Positions 12,549 to 23,790 of a stretch of DNA of 64,000 nt are shown piece after piece (position 1 is the stretch's first letter; each line of letters starts with the position of its first letter). Below the pieces are notes generated by a model. That model searched no databases, was not told the DNA's origin, and worked only from the letters and a program-made list of their open reading frames with translations. The position numbers and the translations under genes were made by a program. The stretch is from Allomyces macrogynus ATCC 38327 (Eukaryota > Blastocladiomycota > Blastocladiomycetes > Blastocladiales > Blastocladiaceae). The stretch covers positions 1,479,602 to 1,543,601 of the forward strand of contig GG745331.1 of assembly GCA_000151295.1 (NCBI GenBank), given 5' to 3'.

Positions 12549-14898
12549 TTAATCACCCTTGGTGCCGCGCTGGGCTGCCCTTTCACTAATTGCCCACCAG
12601 ATGCACGCCAAACTCCTCGACGCGACTGCACTCCCACCACCTGGGCTCGAAATCGGCCGCGTCCGTGCGGCATCCGCAACTTCGTGATCAGCGTCACATA
12701 CACGAGCCCGCCCTGCTGCCCATGCACCGCCGAGTACGGGCGCCGGAATTGCGACCGTGCGGTGAGTGAGCTCGATCGGGTAGGTTTGGTGCGAGTGCAT
12801 GTGCAGGCCGTAGTGCTTGAGGTGCGCCAAGGGCTACATGCAGCAAATTCATCAGTCTTCCAGCTCAATGTCCGCGTGGAAGAGGAGAGACTCCTTACCG
12901 CGTCCGTCAGCGTGGTGAGGGCAAACAAGCGCTGCCGCCGCGCCAAGTCAGTGATCAAAGCGCGCCGCAGCGAGTTGGGCGAGACGAGCACGAGCAGTTC
13001 GCCGCACTCAAACGGCGGCAGCGTGTGGCCCTTGAGAAAGAACGTTTGCCCAAACGCTTGGAAGGTCGCGTCGCACCTGAGCGGGACCGTGAGCGGTTGC
13101 TTGACCGAGACCATCGGGGTCACCTACGTAAGTCGTCGCGCCATGCTCAAGTGTTAAGTGATGGGGGCGAACAACAACAAGCAAGCGACCCCCGTCGTAC
13201 CTCGACATTCCAGTAACAACGTGCGCAAGTAATACAGCGGCACCGCGCCCAACAACGCGACGCGCCGCTCCATTTCATCGCGGACCATTGTCCCGCCCCG
13301 CACTACGTCCTCAAACGCGGCGCCACCAACCGCCGCTGCCGTCCACTGCTCAATGGCGACCCCGACCTGCACCAGCAACTGCCCGCGCTGCCTAAGCACC
13401 ATGCGCGACGCCGTATCCATATCCTGGAAACTTGTGGCGAGGTACTCGTACCGCGCCGCGCGCGGGACCGTGCGCGAGTGTGTTCGACCGGATCACCGTT
13501 GGCAGCGGGTGGGCGCATCCACCCGGCGCCCGTGATGGTCGTGACGACATTTGCGCCGTCCATAAGCGGTGCGGCCGCAGTGATCAACGCGAGCGCGGCG
13601 GTATCGTGCGGGTCGGCAATTATCAGTTTGATTGGGAACGCCAGCGGCTGCTTGTCAGCGACCGTGCTCTGCGTGATACATTTGGCGAGTCGCCGGATCG
13701 CGTTGAGCTCTTTCGGGTGCGCACCGTCGCCGCCTTTGGCCAGGAATTCCATGACTTTCGTCTGTGCGCGCGCCGCGTGCATGGAGGGGAAGACCGCGAG
13801 CGTTTCGACCGTGCAGAATTGCACGAGTGGGGAATCGCTTTGCGCACCGCGCTCGATCACGGCCACGTCGTCGTCGGTGACGGTCGGTATCCGGCGGATC
13901 ACGGCGAGGACCGTGCATTCGAGATACCGCCGCAACTTAACGCGGTCGCTGTCCTTGTCGCCCCAGCCGCCGGGCGACGAGACGTCACTTACCGCGGTGG
14001 TGGTGGTGGGCCGCTCGACGAGTGCGCGCGCGCGGTTCTGGTCAATGTCGTTGATCCACGCGAGAAGCATGTCCTTGAGTTGCGCGACGACGGCAAATGG
14101 GCCCCGCACGTGGCCGACGAGCAGGAGCACGACGCGTTGTCGTACTCCGGACTGTTCTGGTCAAAGCACTTGAGCAGCGTCTGCGCAAAGATTTCCGGGC
14201 GCACGCCCTAGATTCGCGGCAGGGCAAACTCGAGTTTGCGCACGAGCTCCACGAGACCGAGACATTTGGTCGAGTCTGCCGCTCCGCTGTTGTCGGAAGC
14301 GGTTAGTCCTCGAAGCCCCCGTGCAGCAGGCCATCACGATCTGGGGGAATAATACGATCATGGAGGCACCGAGCTTCGAGGAAATTGCGAAAGATGTGGT
14401 CAAACACATGCACGATCAGCGGCGGGTACAGCGCGTGCTGGACCAGGTCGAGAATGCGCAGGACGTCGTGGCTGATGCCGCCGCGCGGGAAGGCCTCGAG
14501 CTGCGCGAGCCCTTGGTTGAGCTGCGCGTTGTGCGCGCCGTTGACGACCATCATCGTGTCGTGATCACATTCGATCAAAGTCGGCCAGCAGGAGATACTT
14601 GCTCGTCTGATCATGTTGCAGCAAGTCATGGTCCAAGAGCGCCCACTCAATCGGAACTCGTTCTCAAGCGTACCGTACGTGCGGCACGGGCCGAGGATGA
14701 GACTCGCGCGCTTGGCCAGATGGACCAAGACCCGACAGCTGCCTCGACTGCCGCCCTGGTGCCGCGACTGCGGCCAAGGTGAAGAACAGTGAAGAATGGT
14801 GCGATCCAAAAATGGAGCCATCCGGACGGATTGGTCGCCTGTCGTGCTGCCCATGCTCTCGGCGCTCTCCATGATCCAAACGGCGCGTCAACCATCAT
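12549..14898 (-). CDS. Unrecognised multi-exon protein with HEAT-like helical repeats
   Basis: A minus-strand gene fills the gap between the monopolin-like and Med9-like genes. Coding character is clear in pieces: VPIEWALLDHDLLQHD near 14640, LNQGLAQLEAFPRGG near 14500, LGLVELVRKLEFALPRI near 14230, a long helical stretch 14130-13510 (RRYLECTVLAVIRRIP, PLVQFCTVETLAVFPS, ELNAIRRLAKCI), and a beta-rich segment 13110-12900 (VSVKQPLTVPLRCD, CGELLVLVSPNSLRR), followed near 12720 by GGLVYVTLITKL. Frames change repeatedly with plausible GT...AG between, so I read about seven exons, but I could not fix all junctions. The build, alpha-helical repeats followed by a beta-sandwich-like end, recalls adaptin, coatomer or Integrator subunits, none of which I can support. 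The start codon and exact 3' end are unknown. Confidence 0.45.
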
Positions 14899-14899
14899 T

Positions 14900-15493
14900 T
14901 TATTCCGCCGTCACGTCCATTGGATCACTCAGCGGCCCGTCCTGGTGCTGACCATGGGCCGCACCCGCCGCCGAAGCCGAATCCACGGCCATCCCATAGC
15001 CCACCACGACCGGCTGTGCAGGGTCTGCCGCGGCCTCAGCGACCATATCGCGCAGGTGTTGCTGATACCCGGTGAACGCGTCGCTACACGGACAGGAGCA
15101 ACGTCAGCCGTCTGCCTGCCGTTAATAGGAGTGGGTCGGGTGGTCAACAGCGTACTGCCGCTTGGCCAGCATCGCACGATTCACGTCGACGCGTGCTTGC
15201 ATCTCGTCAAGCGGCATGTCCTTGTCCGGGACCTCGTCGAGCCATTTCAGCGCATGCTGGTACTTTTTGTCGAGCTCGTAGATCTGCGGTTTGGCGCGTG
15301 TCAGATTGTTGGTTTGAGCGGAGGTCGTGAGGTTGGTGTGAGCGTGGGTACGGACAGCGGGACCAATCGTGTCGGCCGTGCTCGAGTCGCCGCGCAGGAG
15401 AGTGTTCACGATGCCGTGCAGCGGTTGCAGCAGGTTGAAGTCATCGCGATTTATCTGAGTCGCAGTTGCGGTTGGTGGTTGTGATGCGCTCAT
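14900..15493 (-). CDS. MED9: Mediator subunit 9-like protein
   Basis: Two exons, 15493-15156 and 15083-14900, 173 residues, with a 72-nt intron (GTACGC...GTGTAG, containing a CTGAC branch-like site). The first exon has RDDFNLLQPLHGIVNTLL and a helical pair KYQHALKWLDEVPDKDM then PLDEMQARVDVNRAMLAKR; the splice joins this to HDAFTGYQQHLRDMVAEA. Med9 of fungi has the same pattern: a helix around LxPL, then a helix ending in a Leu-Pro-Gly/Asp turn with a following EEQ-type helix and a K..L..Y end. Med9 belongs to the Mediator middle module and links RNA polymerase II to activators. The similarity is to a short helical family, so the call is moderate. Confidence 0.5.
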
Positions 15494-15638
15494 TTTTGTT
15501 CAAGGGGGCAACGAGAAGAGAAAAGAGAACGTCGCAAAAGCAAAACGCGAAGACGGCAAACTGATGAGCAAAAGCCAGCAGAGAAAAAAAGTTGGCGAGA
15601 ATCGTGTATTTTCACCATGCAGCAACCAGCGACACGGC

Positions 15639-16365
15639 CTACTCCTGGGCGATCGTCGTCTTCTCCGAGACGTAGATACCGTCAAGGAACTTACGGATAT
15701 CCTTGCGCTTGACCAGCGTCGACTGCTGGATGTCGGCGGCTGTTTGGAGAAAATGAATCAAAGTCAGGATCGCGCTTCAGAACCAACGCAGCGAAGTCAA
15801 ACAAAAAACGTACCCGACTGCGACACGTTCTCGATGTCGTTACCCGAGAGGATCAGCTCATCCTTCTGGCCCGTCGAGTGCTCCACCTTGACGCCCTCGA
15901 GCATCGGCACGCGGCGCACGACCTTCTCGCCGAGGAAGTTGCGGATCTCCACGATCTTGCCGTCCTCAATGATGTTGACGTTGATCGGGAAATGCGCGTA
16001 GACAAAGCGCATCTTGTAGAGGAAGCCCTTGGTCACGCCCTTGATCATGTTCTGAATGTGCGAGGCAACGGTGCGAATGCAGGCAACGTGCTTGCGGTCG
16101 CCGTGCCAGACGAGCACACGGATCTTGTCCTTGCCCTGGCGCTGCAGCTCGCAGTCGACGTGCTTGAACGACTTCTTGAGCTCACCGCGCGGACCCGTCA
16201 CCGTCACGAAACGCGACTTGAACGAGACCGTCACTACGAGATCACCCAAGCGTCAGTCTGGACCTGTTCGTTGTCGGAGAGCGACAAATTGACGGCGCTT
16301 ACGCGGCCTCCCGACGTACCGCCCTCGGGGATGGTGATGTCGTGGTGCTTGAAGATGTCCTTCAT
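15639..16365 (-). CDS. RPL9: 60S ribosomal protein L9 (uL6)
   Basis: Three exons, 16365-16320, 16233-15814 and 15739-15639, 188 residues, the family length. The first exon, [15 protein letters not shown], splices (donor GTACGT, acceptor CTCGTAG, 86 nt) to [19 protein letters not shown], the uL6 signature. Then come [20 protein letters not shown] and, after a second GTACGT intron of 74 nt, the terminal block [15 protein letters not shown]. It is a cytosolic large-subunit protein near the GTPase-associated centre. No anomalies. It is one of the most certain models here and is useful as a calibration of the splice signals. Confidence 0.97.
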
Positions 16366-17556
16366 GGCGAAAGTTGACCAGTCTGCGAGAACCAGCAAAG
16401 GTGGCACGGTGCGGGAGCGACGGAGGTCAGCTCGAGATCGGGACAAGGCGCAAATCGCGGCACAACAACCACAAGAGCACAGCAGCAGCAGTCACCGCGG
16501 CACAGCCGCCGCAGGACGACCGCAAGACCACCGTGAAAAAAGCAAAAGTGACCATGACCACGACCACGACGACCGCATTGACGTTGCCGAGGCGCAACCG
16601 CCGTGCAAGCCTCTCGCACGAGCGAACCGCGCAGGGTTCGTGTCAAGCGACCATCGTCTCCTGGGCAACGTTGATTCGCACGAGCCACCGTTCGCCAGCC
16701 CAAAATCCACCCCGACCGGTCACACAGCGGTCGCAACTGTCATGTCACACGACAAGCTCGTAACTGCGCTGCGAATGAGCGGTGTTTGGGTGGTTTTCGG
16801 CGGTCGTTCGTGGTCGGGCCAGGGGTGGCCTCGCCGGTCCATCCGTTGGATTCCAACGGAATGACCCGGCATTCGTTCCGTGCGGTTTTCACGTTCGAGG
16901 CGGGCGGTTCGCGCGGGTCGTGCGGTCGTGGGCGGTGCAGCGTCGTCGTCGTGGTCTTCGCTGGCGCGGATTTCGTGCGGGTGTCGTTCGCGGTGGTCGC
17001 GGCGGTTGCGGTGCTGCTGCTGGCGGTGCGTTTCGTGGTGCTGGTGATGTTGATACACACCCTAACGAGGGTTGTTCGGACAATAGGTGGTAGAAAGGTC
17101 AACGCCGGCCAGCCGCCAACGGGCAAAACGCAAGTCCGACTTGCGCCGGCCAACCGTGCGGTAGAACCCGCACGTGGGGTTTGAGTCAGACCGTTTTAAC
17201 CTCATGAACTCAACTTCCACACGCCAGGTTTCCACAACCTAGCGAACCTTCTCCAACATGCGTCGTGGACATGACGCCAAGACGAACACAACGACTTCAC
17301 CTCCAAGACCAGCTGCACAAAGCGACGCGCGCCCGTTCCCCGCAGCAACTTCGTGCCAGAAAAATAAAGATACATCGAACCGCAGCCAACAGCGGTCTCA
17401 ATCAAAACGCATGACATCCAAATGAACATCCTCTCCAAACGCGCCCGCCCCAACACTCGTCGTTCTTGACCCAGCGACAGCGTCCAGCACAACCACTCCC
17501 GACCCCCTTCCTCACATCACCTCCACTGGGGACCCCCCCCCCCCCCCCCTCCCCGT
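16366..17556. other. Intergenic, about 1.2 kb, no gene supported
   Basis: Contains the RPL9 upstream flank. GC- and CpG-rich open frames on both strands (for example 16786-17184) have biased Arg/Gly/Val composition and no domain, so I treat them as chance. A 17-nt C run at 17533-17549 lies just downstream of the RAD23 stop. Confidence 0.5.
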
Positions 17557-18923
17557 TCACTCAAACTGGTTCTCAAACAGGTAATTCGCCGCGAGCTCCT
17601 CATTCTTGTCGCATGCGAGGTAGGCCTCGATCGCCAAGTTGCGATCAAACCCGAGATCCACCAACCGGTCAATCGCAGCGCGGTCCTCCTCCGTGACTGC
17701 AATCTGCTGGACGCCCGGCGGCAACGCGCCACCCTCGTCGTCCGACGCGTCATCGATCATCACGTCCTCCCCAAGCAGCGCCGAAAGCACCGCCTGGGGG
17801 TTCTGTTGCAGCATGGCCATGAGCGCCGGGTTCGATGCGGCGAGCTGACCGAGAATCGGCTGCAGCAGCTGCGGGTTTTGCTGGATCATTTGACGGAGTT
17901 GCGCGACCTGCGGGTCGTTGGCGAGCGCCGTCAGATCGAACGCACCACCGCCGATTCCGCCGGCTTGCGCTTGCTGTTGCTGCTGCTGCGCTTGCTGCTG
18001 CGCGAGCGCAAAGAGCTTGTTCGGGGTCGGGCCCGCGGGCGCGCCCGTGGGCGGCCGCCGTTGCAGTGGCGGCGCAACCGCCATAAAAAAAAAAAAAAAA
18101 CAAAAAAAAAAAAAAAAGAACCGCGGGCGGCGGTGGGCGCGGGGGCCTCGAGACCGGCGGGGATGCCCTAGTGGGGATCATGTTTTGGTCAGAAACCGTG
18201 TTTCATCCGGGGTTCAGTGTGCGACAGGGAATTAGTGTACCGTCATAAGGTACTCGGCGGCACGGTCCGGGTTGTTGAAGGCGGCGCGCATCGCACGCAC
18301 GACCTCGTCGCGCGGGAAACCCATTTCGACCATGTTCGACACGGCCGTCTCGTACGCGGGGCCCGTGGCTGCGGGGTAAATGACGAGATGGATGAGTCAA
18401 TAGACAGATGCACGTCACGACTGATCGGACGCATACCAAAGGACGGGTCACTCGGCGCGGCCGGAGCGGCCGGTGCCGCGGGCGCCGCTGGTGCCGCGGG
18501 GGCGGCAGCGACAGCGGGAGCAGGAGCAGCAGCAGCGGGGGCAGCAGATGCGACTGGAGCCGCCGTGGGTGCCGGGGAAGCGGCCGAAGCCGACGCGGCG
18601 GGCGCGGGCTTGGCCTTGGTGACCATGACGACCATGAAGTCGGTTTCCTTGACCTTAAGGGCTTCAATGGTCTGGTCGTCGGTCAGGATCTTGCCCGAGT
18701 AGATGAGCTTTTGCGCGGCCACGTCAAACCCTTGCGACTGGTGCAGCATTTCCTTGATGTTGGCGACCTGCAGGGAAGCGAATATGAGGGAACGGAAGCG
18801 CGTCAGTGTCTGTGTGCGAGCAGCGTGTCGACGCGAAGTAGCGCAGCACGCGCGTACCGTGGTCGTGGGCTCGACTTCGACGGGGATCGTCTTTTGATTG
18901 ATGGTCTTGACGGTGAGCTTCAT
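17557..18923 (-). CDS. RAD23: UV excision repair / proteasome shuttle protein RAD23
   Basis: Exons 18923-18858, 18767-18437, 18368-18241 and 18167-17557. Domain order is canonical: N-terminal ubiquitin-like domain ([36 protein letters not shown]), Ala/Pro linker, UBA1 ([19 protein letters not shown] with AAEYLMTGIP), XPC/Rad4-binding Sti1-like domain ([19 protein letters not shown]), and UBA2 ([19 protein letters not shown]). It carries polyubiquitinated cargo to the proteasome and stabilises Rad4/XPC. Introns are 90, 68 and 73 nt. Between UBA1 and the XPC-binding domain the frame breaks inside two 16-nt T runs on the coding strand (18085-18117), so 18167 and the downstream ATG-led frame (18084) are out of register. 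A polymerase or assembly slip in the homopolymer is the simplest explanation. Confidence 0.92.
18085..18117. repeat. Interrupted poly(A)/poly(T) tract inside RAD23
   Basis: Two runs of 16 A separated by one C on the plus strand. They coincide exactly with the RAD23 frame break. Confidence 0.9.
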
Positions 18924-19359
18924 GGTGGTTGGGGTTGGAAGTCGGGAGGTCGGTGCGGTCGGGCGACTGGTACGACGCGTGCGTGCTGCGGCCGCGGCGG
19001 ATCGAATGCGGCAGGCCTTGGTGCAGAGAAGCGTGCTCGTGGGGGAGAGCTCGCGCCGGTTGACGAGGGCGTCGTGGTCGCAACAGGCGCGGTCGACTTG
19101 GCGGCCTGGACGACTCGCTGGTTGCACAACCGACTCGAAGGACCGCCAAATCGCGTCGCGTCTCGGTCACGCTCGACCACGTGGCACTTGTCCTCGAGCT
19201 GGCCAAGCGACCGCGACCACCACCACGACCGGCTTGGCGACGGCGACAGCCGCCATCCCGCGCAACCACATCCAAGCCAACCTGCTGCATTCGCTCGGCC
19301 AATTCGAGCCAATCCGACCCGGCCGTACTCCAACAGGTCTCGTCAGATCAGAAGCCGTC
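18924..19359. promoter_or_regulatory. RAD23 / CWC22 divergent intergenic region
   Basis: 436 bp between the two divergent start codons. No TATA box or repeat is recognised. Confidence 0.4.
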
Positions 19360-21577
19360 ATGGGTCGCCACGACTCCGACTCGGACAGCAGCGACGTGGG
19401 CCCGCGCCGCGCGCGCTCCTCGCGCTCACCGTCGCCACCGCGAAACGCGCGCGACCGTTCAGCCTCTCCTGTGCGCAGCCGCTCGCCACCGCTGCGTCGT
19501 CGTCGTGCGTCACCAAGTCCGTCGGTGAGCCCGGGTCCGCGCGCTGCGCCCGATCCGTCGCGGAGCCCGTCTCCTCGGTCCCGGAGCCCGTCTCCTCAGT
19601 CCCGGTCCCGGTCACGCTCGCGGTCGCGGTCGCAGTTGGAGAGCCTTCCGCAGCGTTCTGTTCGCCGTGACCGCTCGTCGAGCCCGCCACGCCGCGCGTC
19701 GCGGTCGTCGTCACGTTCCATTTCCCGGTCCCGGTCCCGCTCGCGGAGCCCTCCTAACCGTGCTGCTCGTCGCGACAGCCCGTCAAGCAGCCCACCCCCG
19801 CGCCGACGCGCGGATTCGGCGAGCCGCTCGCCGCCGCCGCGTCGGTCACCTTCTCCGCGCTCCTCGCCACCACGTCGTCGTGCCTCGCGGACCACTCGTC
19901 GCTCGCCGCCGCGCCATGACCCGGAAGATGGCGAGGTCGGTCCCGCGTCGCCGCCACGCTCGCGCGACTCCTTGCCCGCTGCTGCTCCGGCAGCGGCCGT
20001 CAAACCGCTGACCATGCGCACGGGCGGTGCCTATATCCCGCCGGCCAAGCTGCGTGCCATGCAGGCGCAAATCTCGGACAAGTCGAGCGAAGAGTACCAG
20101 CGCATGAGCTGGGAGGCGTTGAAAAAGTCGATTAACGGCTTGATCAACAAGGTATGTTGTGTCCTCTTGTTCCTCGCTTCTTTTCTTGAGATCGTGGACT
20201 GACCAGCACCCACTCCACCAGATCAACGCCTCCAACATCAAGAACATTATCCCGGAACTCATCAACGAGAACCTGATCCGCGGCCGCGGCCTGTTCTGCC
20301 GTAGCATCATGAAGTCGCAAGCCGCCGCGCTGCCCTTCACGCCCGTCTACGCTGCTGCCGTCGCCGTACTGAACACCAAGTTCCCGCAACTCGGCGAATT
20401 GCTCGTCATGCGGCTGATCATGCAGTTCCGCCGCGCCTACAAGCGCAACGACAAGCTCGCGTGTCTCGCCGTGACGCTGTTCATTGCTCACCTCGTCAAC
20501 CACAAGGTGTGCCACGAAATCGTCGCGCTGCAAATCCTCATGCTCTTGCTCGAACGGCCCACCGACGACTCGGTCGAAGTCGCCGTCGGCTTTTTGCGCG
20601 AGTGCGGTGCGTTCCTGACCGACGCGCAGTCGCGCGCGCTGAACGCGATTTTCGAGCGGTTCCGGACCATCTTGCACGAGGCAGCACTCGATGTGCGCAC
20701 GCAGTACATGATCGAGGTGCTCTTCCAGGTGCGCAAGGATAAGTTCAAGGATAACCCGCCGTTCCCCGAGGAGCTGGATCTCGTCGAGGAGGACGACCAG
20801 GTCACGCATTACTTGTCGCTCGACGACCAGCTGCAGACGCAGGATCTCTGCAACGTGTTTGCGTTTGACCCGCATTTTTTGGCCAACGAAGCCAAATACG
20901 CGCAGATTAAGCGCGAGATTCTCGGCTCCGACGACGAGGATAGCAGCGACGCGTCGGGGTCCGATGCCGACACCGAGTCGTCCGACGAGGAAGACGACGA
21001 AGCCGACCGCGGTACCAATTCGTCCTCGGCGGCCGTCCCGGGCGCGCCCGCGGGCATGACGACCAACATTATCGACGCGACGGGTCAGGACCTGATGGCG
21101 CTGCGCAAGCGCATTTACCTGACGCTCATGTCGGCGCTCGATTTCGAGGAAGCGTGCCACAAGTTGCTCAAGCTGCCGATGCAGGAGGGCCAGCAAATGG
21201 AGCTTGTGCACATGATCATCGAGTGCTGTTCGCAGGAACGCACCTACAAGAAGTACTATGGTCTGATCGCCGAGCGGTTCTGCAAGATCAATCGGCTCTG
21301 GGCCGACCTGTTTGCCGAAGCCTTTGCCAAGCACTACGCGACGATTCACCGGTTCGAGACGGCACAGCTGCGCAACGTCGCCAAGCTTTTCGGACACGTG
21401 CTCGCGACCGACGCGATGCCGTGGCCTGTATTGCAGGTGATTCGCATGACCGAGGACGATACGACATCGGCGTCGCGCATCTTTGTCAAGATCTTGTTCC
21501 AGGAATTGCGCGAGTTGATGGGCATGGTTGCGCTCGTGCAGCGCGTCTTGCGCGACCCATACCTGGCCCGCGTTTGA
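19360..21577 (+). CDS. CWC22: CWC22-like splicing factor (MIF4G + MA3) with RS-rich N-terminus; conserved end lies past the stop
   Basis: Exons 19360-20151 and 20222-21577 (70-nt intron, GTATGT...ACCAG), 715 residues to the first stop. Residues 1-215 are dense in SR/RS and SP dipeptides. [17 protein letters not shown] then opens the MIF4G domain ([19 protein letters not shown] joined to [18 protein letters not shown]). An acidic serine stretch follows, then the MA3 domain ([20 protein letters not shown]). CWC22 escorts eIF4A-III to the spliceosome for exon-junction-complex deposition and is needed for catalysis. The TGA at 21575-21577 cuts the protein inside MA3: the next codons, in the same frame, give [20 protein letters not shown], the conserved CWC22 continuation, and a +1 shift further on gives a Ser/Asp-rich and Arg-rich tail to 21865. 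The N-terminal RS block could be a separate transcript, but frame and spacing favour one gene. Confidence 0.88.
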
Positions 21578-21865
21578 GATATGTTCCCGCGCGACCATCG
21601 AGACACAAGGTTCGCGATCAAATTCTGGACGTCGATTGGGTTGGGCGCGTTGACCGAGGATTTGCGCGAGTGGCTCAAGACGGCGCCGGCGCTCGTGCCG
21701 GGCTGCGCGACCGCCGCCGTCGGATAGTAGCTCCTCGTCGAGCGATTCGAGTTCGGATTCGGATTCGAGTTCGGACTCGAGCTCGTCGAGCGATAGTTCG
21801 CGGTATTCGCGGTCGACGGATTCGAGTTACGACCGCCGCCGCAAGCGCCGCAGGCGCTACTGAGC

Positions 21866-22360
21866 GGGAAGGGATGGGCTGGGAGATCGCTGACGTGGCT
21901 GTGTTGTTGTTGGAGCGTCGTGATCAGCACGAAAATCAACAGTGATGTTCATTTTTTTTGGTCATGATTTCCCTCTTGGCTCGCCAACGCGAATTATCTA
22001 TTTGCAGCGCACCAGCAACCAACCAACCAACACCCAAACGAGAACGGCGTCGCGCGCCGTTGCACTTCGCCCACCAGTGCGAGGGGGAAAAATATCGATA
22101 ACAAAATGTACAGAGAGCGGGCGAGGTTACTCCGTGACGGCGCGGGGGAAGAGCAAAAGAAACAAAAAAACGGATGCTACCCCAACGCCGCCGGGTGTCA
22201 CGGTTCCAAGTTGAGAAAACGCACGCGCACGCCCAAGACGACGACGCCCCAGGAAGAAGACGAGGAAGGAGAAGAAGACAGAGCAACAGCACCACCGAGC
22301 GAGCCGCAGCACGCCACCACCACCACGACCCACCACCACGACCACGACCCGGTCCGCGGC
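21866..22360. other. Intergenic, convergent CWC22 / KIAA0930-like 3' ends
   Basis: About 500 bp with a purine-rich stretch and A runs near 22150-22170. No gene seen. Confidence 0.5.
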
Positions 22361-23790
22361 TCACAGGAGCAGCCGGGCAATCACATCGAGCATGTGAATC
22401 TTGACGTGCTGGATCGTATACTCGATGACCCCACCCGATCTGTGTCGCGTTAGCGCGATCTGCGATACCCCGTTCGCACACCCGACCGTGTATTCCTTTG
22501 GCGCCGGCGCGCGCCACCCGCTGCGAAACGACTCGGTCAGCGACGACAAGAGCGATCCGAGCGCAAACCCGTCAGGCGCTGCGCCCGACCCGCGTCGCGA
22601 CGAGTTGGGTGTCGGCGACCACGTGCCCGTCCACGACGATGCGGTAGCCGCTGCTTGCGGCGCCGACCGACGTCTCGCTTCTCTCGCGCGCTGCGACTTG
22701 CGCCGTTGTCGGTCGAGGTAGTCGAGGCACTTGGAGTGCGTGACTGTAACTTCGACCAGCAGTCGAGCGGCCGCGTCCGGTGCAGCCGCGGGCGCGCGCG
22801 TCCACGGCTCCACTTTGGCGACCAACGCCATGAACATTTTCGTGTCCTGTGTGAGCGTGCCGTGGTTCTCGTCGAGGGTAAAGTACATGTACGGGAACGA
22901 GCAGGTCACGGCGTGCGTGGCTGTATCGATCTTGTAGGGGTTCGCGTAGACCGGGTAGGACCGGAGGATGCGTGCGCTCGAGGACAGGTCGATCGAGACA
23001 TCGGCCGTGTAAGACAGCTGCATGAGAATGTTGAGCCACACGGTCAGGACCCAGTCGACGTCAGGTAAATCAGCCGGGAGTGTGCGGTTCGGGCCTGTGT
23101 TGCGCTGCACGATCAGCCGGTCGGGCTGCTCGGTGCTGACCCGTCGTGGTGGCGGTGGGGGTGGAGGTAGCGATGGGCGCGGCGGGAGCGGTGGCGGGTC
23201 CGACGAGGTGGGGAAGGTGGCGGTAGAGGTAGAGAGCGGGTTGCAACCGGCACCGACGTTGCAGCCCTCGGAACGCGTGTGTTGCGACGAGGCACGGTCG
23301 GACCGGCTCGCCGACGACGGTATTGGTGGGTCACCCGAGTGGTAATGGTGGAGCTCGAGGTCAAAGTTGGTCTCGACGTCTTTACGCACGTAGAAGAGCA
23401 TGTCATCGTGCTCTTGGTGGTCACCGTGCAAGAAATGTGCCAGGAACACGTCGCGGTATTGGCTGAAGGCGAAGGAGACCCTGACGGTCAGTCGCATCCA
23501 GCACACCTGGCCATATCGGCAACGCAATCGTACGCTTGCAGCTCCGGGTCGTCAAACGCCATGATCGACGACGTGGTGCTCATAATCGACGTGTGGTCTC
23601 CGTGTTCGTCGTCATCGTGCTCGTCGTCGTCGTTATCCAACGCGCCGGTATGGTCGTCGTGATCAGGACCGACGCAGGGCAACGCCGGCTCGCCAATCAT
23701 GTAAAAACCGAGCCCCAAGTCGTCTTCCCACTCCTCGGGCGTGCCCCAGCCCGTGTTCGGGATCGGAATCGCGTCGACGAGTGCGCTCAT
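22361..23790 (-). CDS. KIAA0930-like conserved protein of unknown function
   Basis: Two exons, 23790-23507 and 23462-22361, 461 residues; the intron is only 44 nt (GTGTGC...TTCAG, with an ACTGAC branch-like site). Three blocks follow the order of human KIAA0930: HDDMLFYVRKD near the splice, LPDVDWVLTVWLNILMQLSY after a Pro-rich insert, and FPYMYFTLDEN with KMFMALVAKVEPW. The final residues VIEYTIQHVKIHMLDVIARL match its C-terminal helix. The molecular role of this family is not established. An acidic Asp/His-rich patch precedes the first conserved block, and the ends of the central insert are lineage-specific. I recognised it from memory of the human protein, so a profile search is needed, but three collinear blocks make chance unlikely. 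Confidence 0.65.

Noticed and set aside
16786..17184. Plus-strand frame with Val/Arg/Gly-rich protein
   Set aside because: No start context, domain or splice support; composition follows local GC skew.
19360..20010. Separate SR-protein gene upstream of CWC22
   Set aside because: The RS-rich frame runs without interruption into the MIF4G lead-in and no stop separates them; a single gene is simpler.
20144..21598. 484-residue open frame antisense to CWC22
   Set aside because: Repetitive His/Arg/Leu/Glu composition, no domain; mirrors the coding frame of CWC22.
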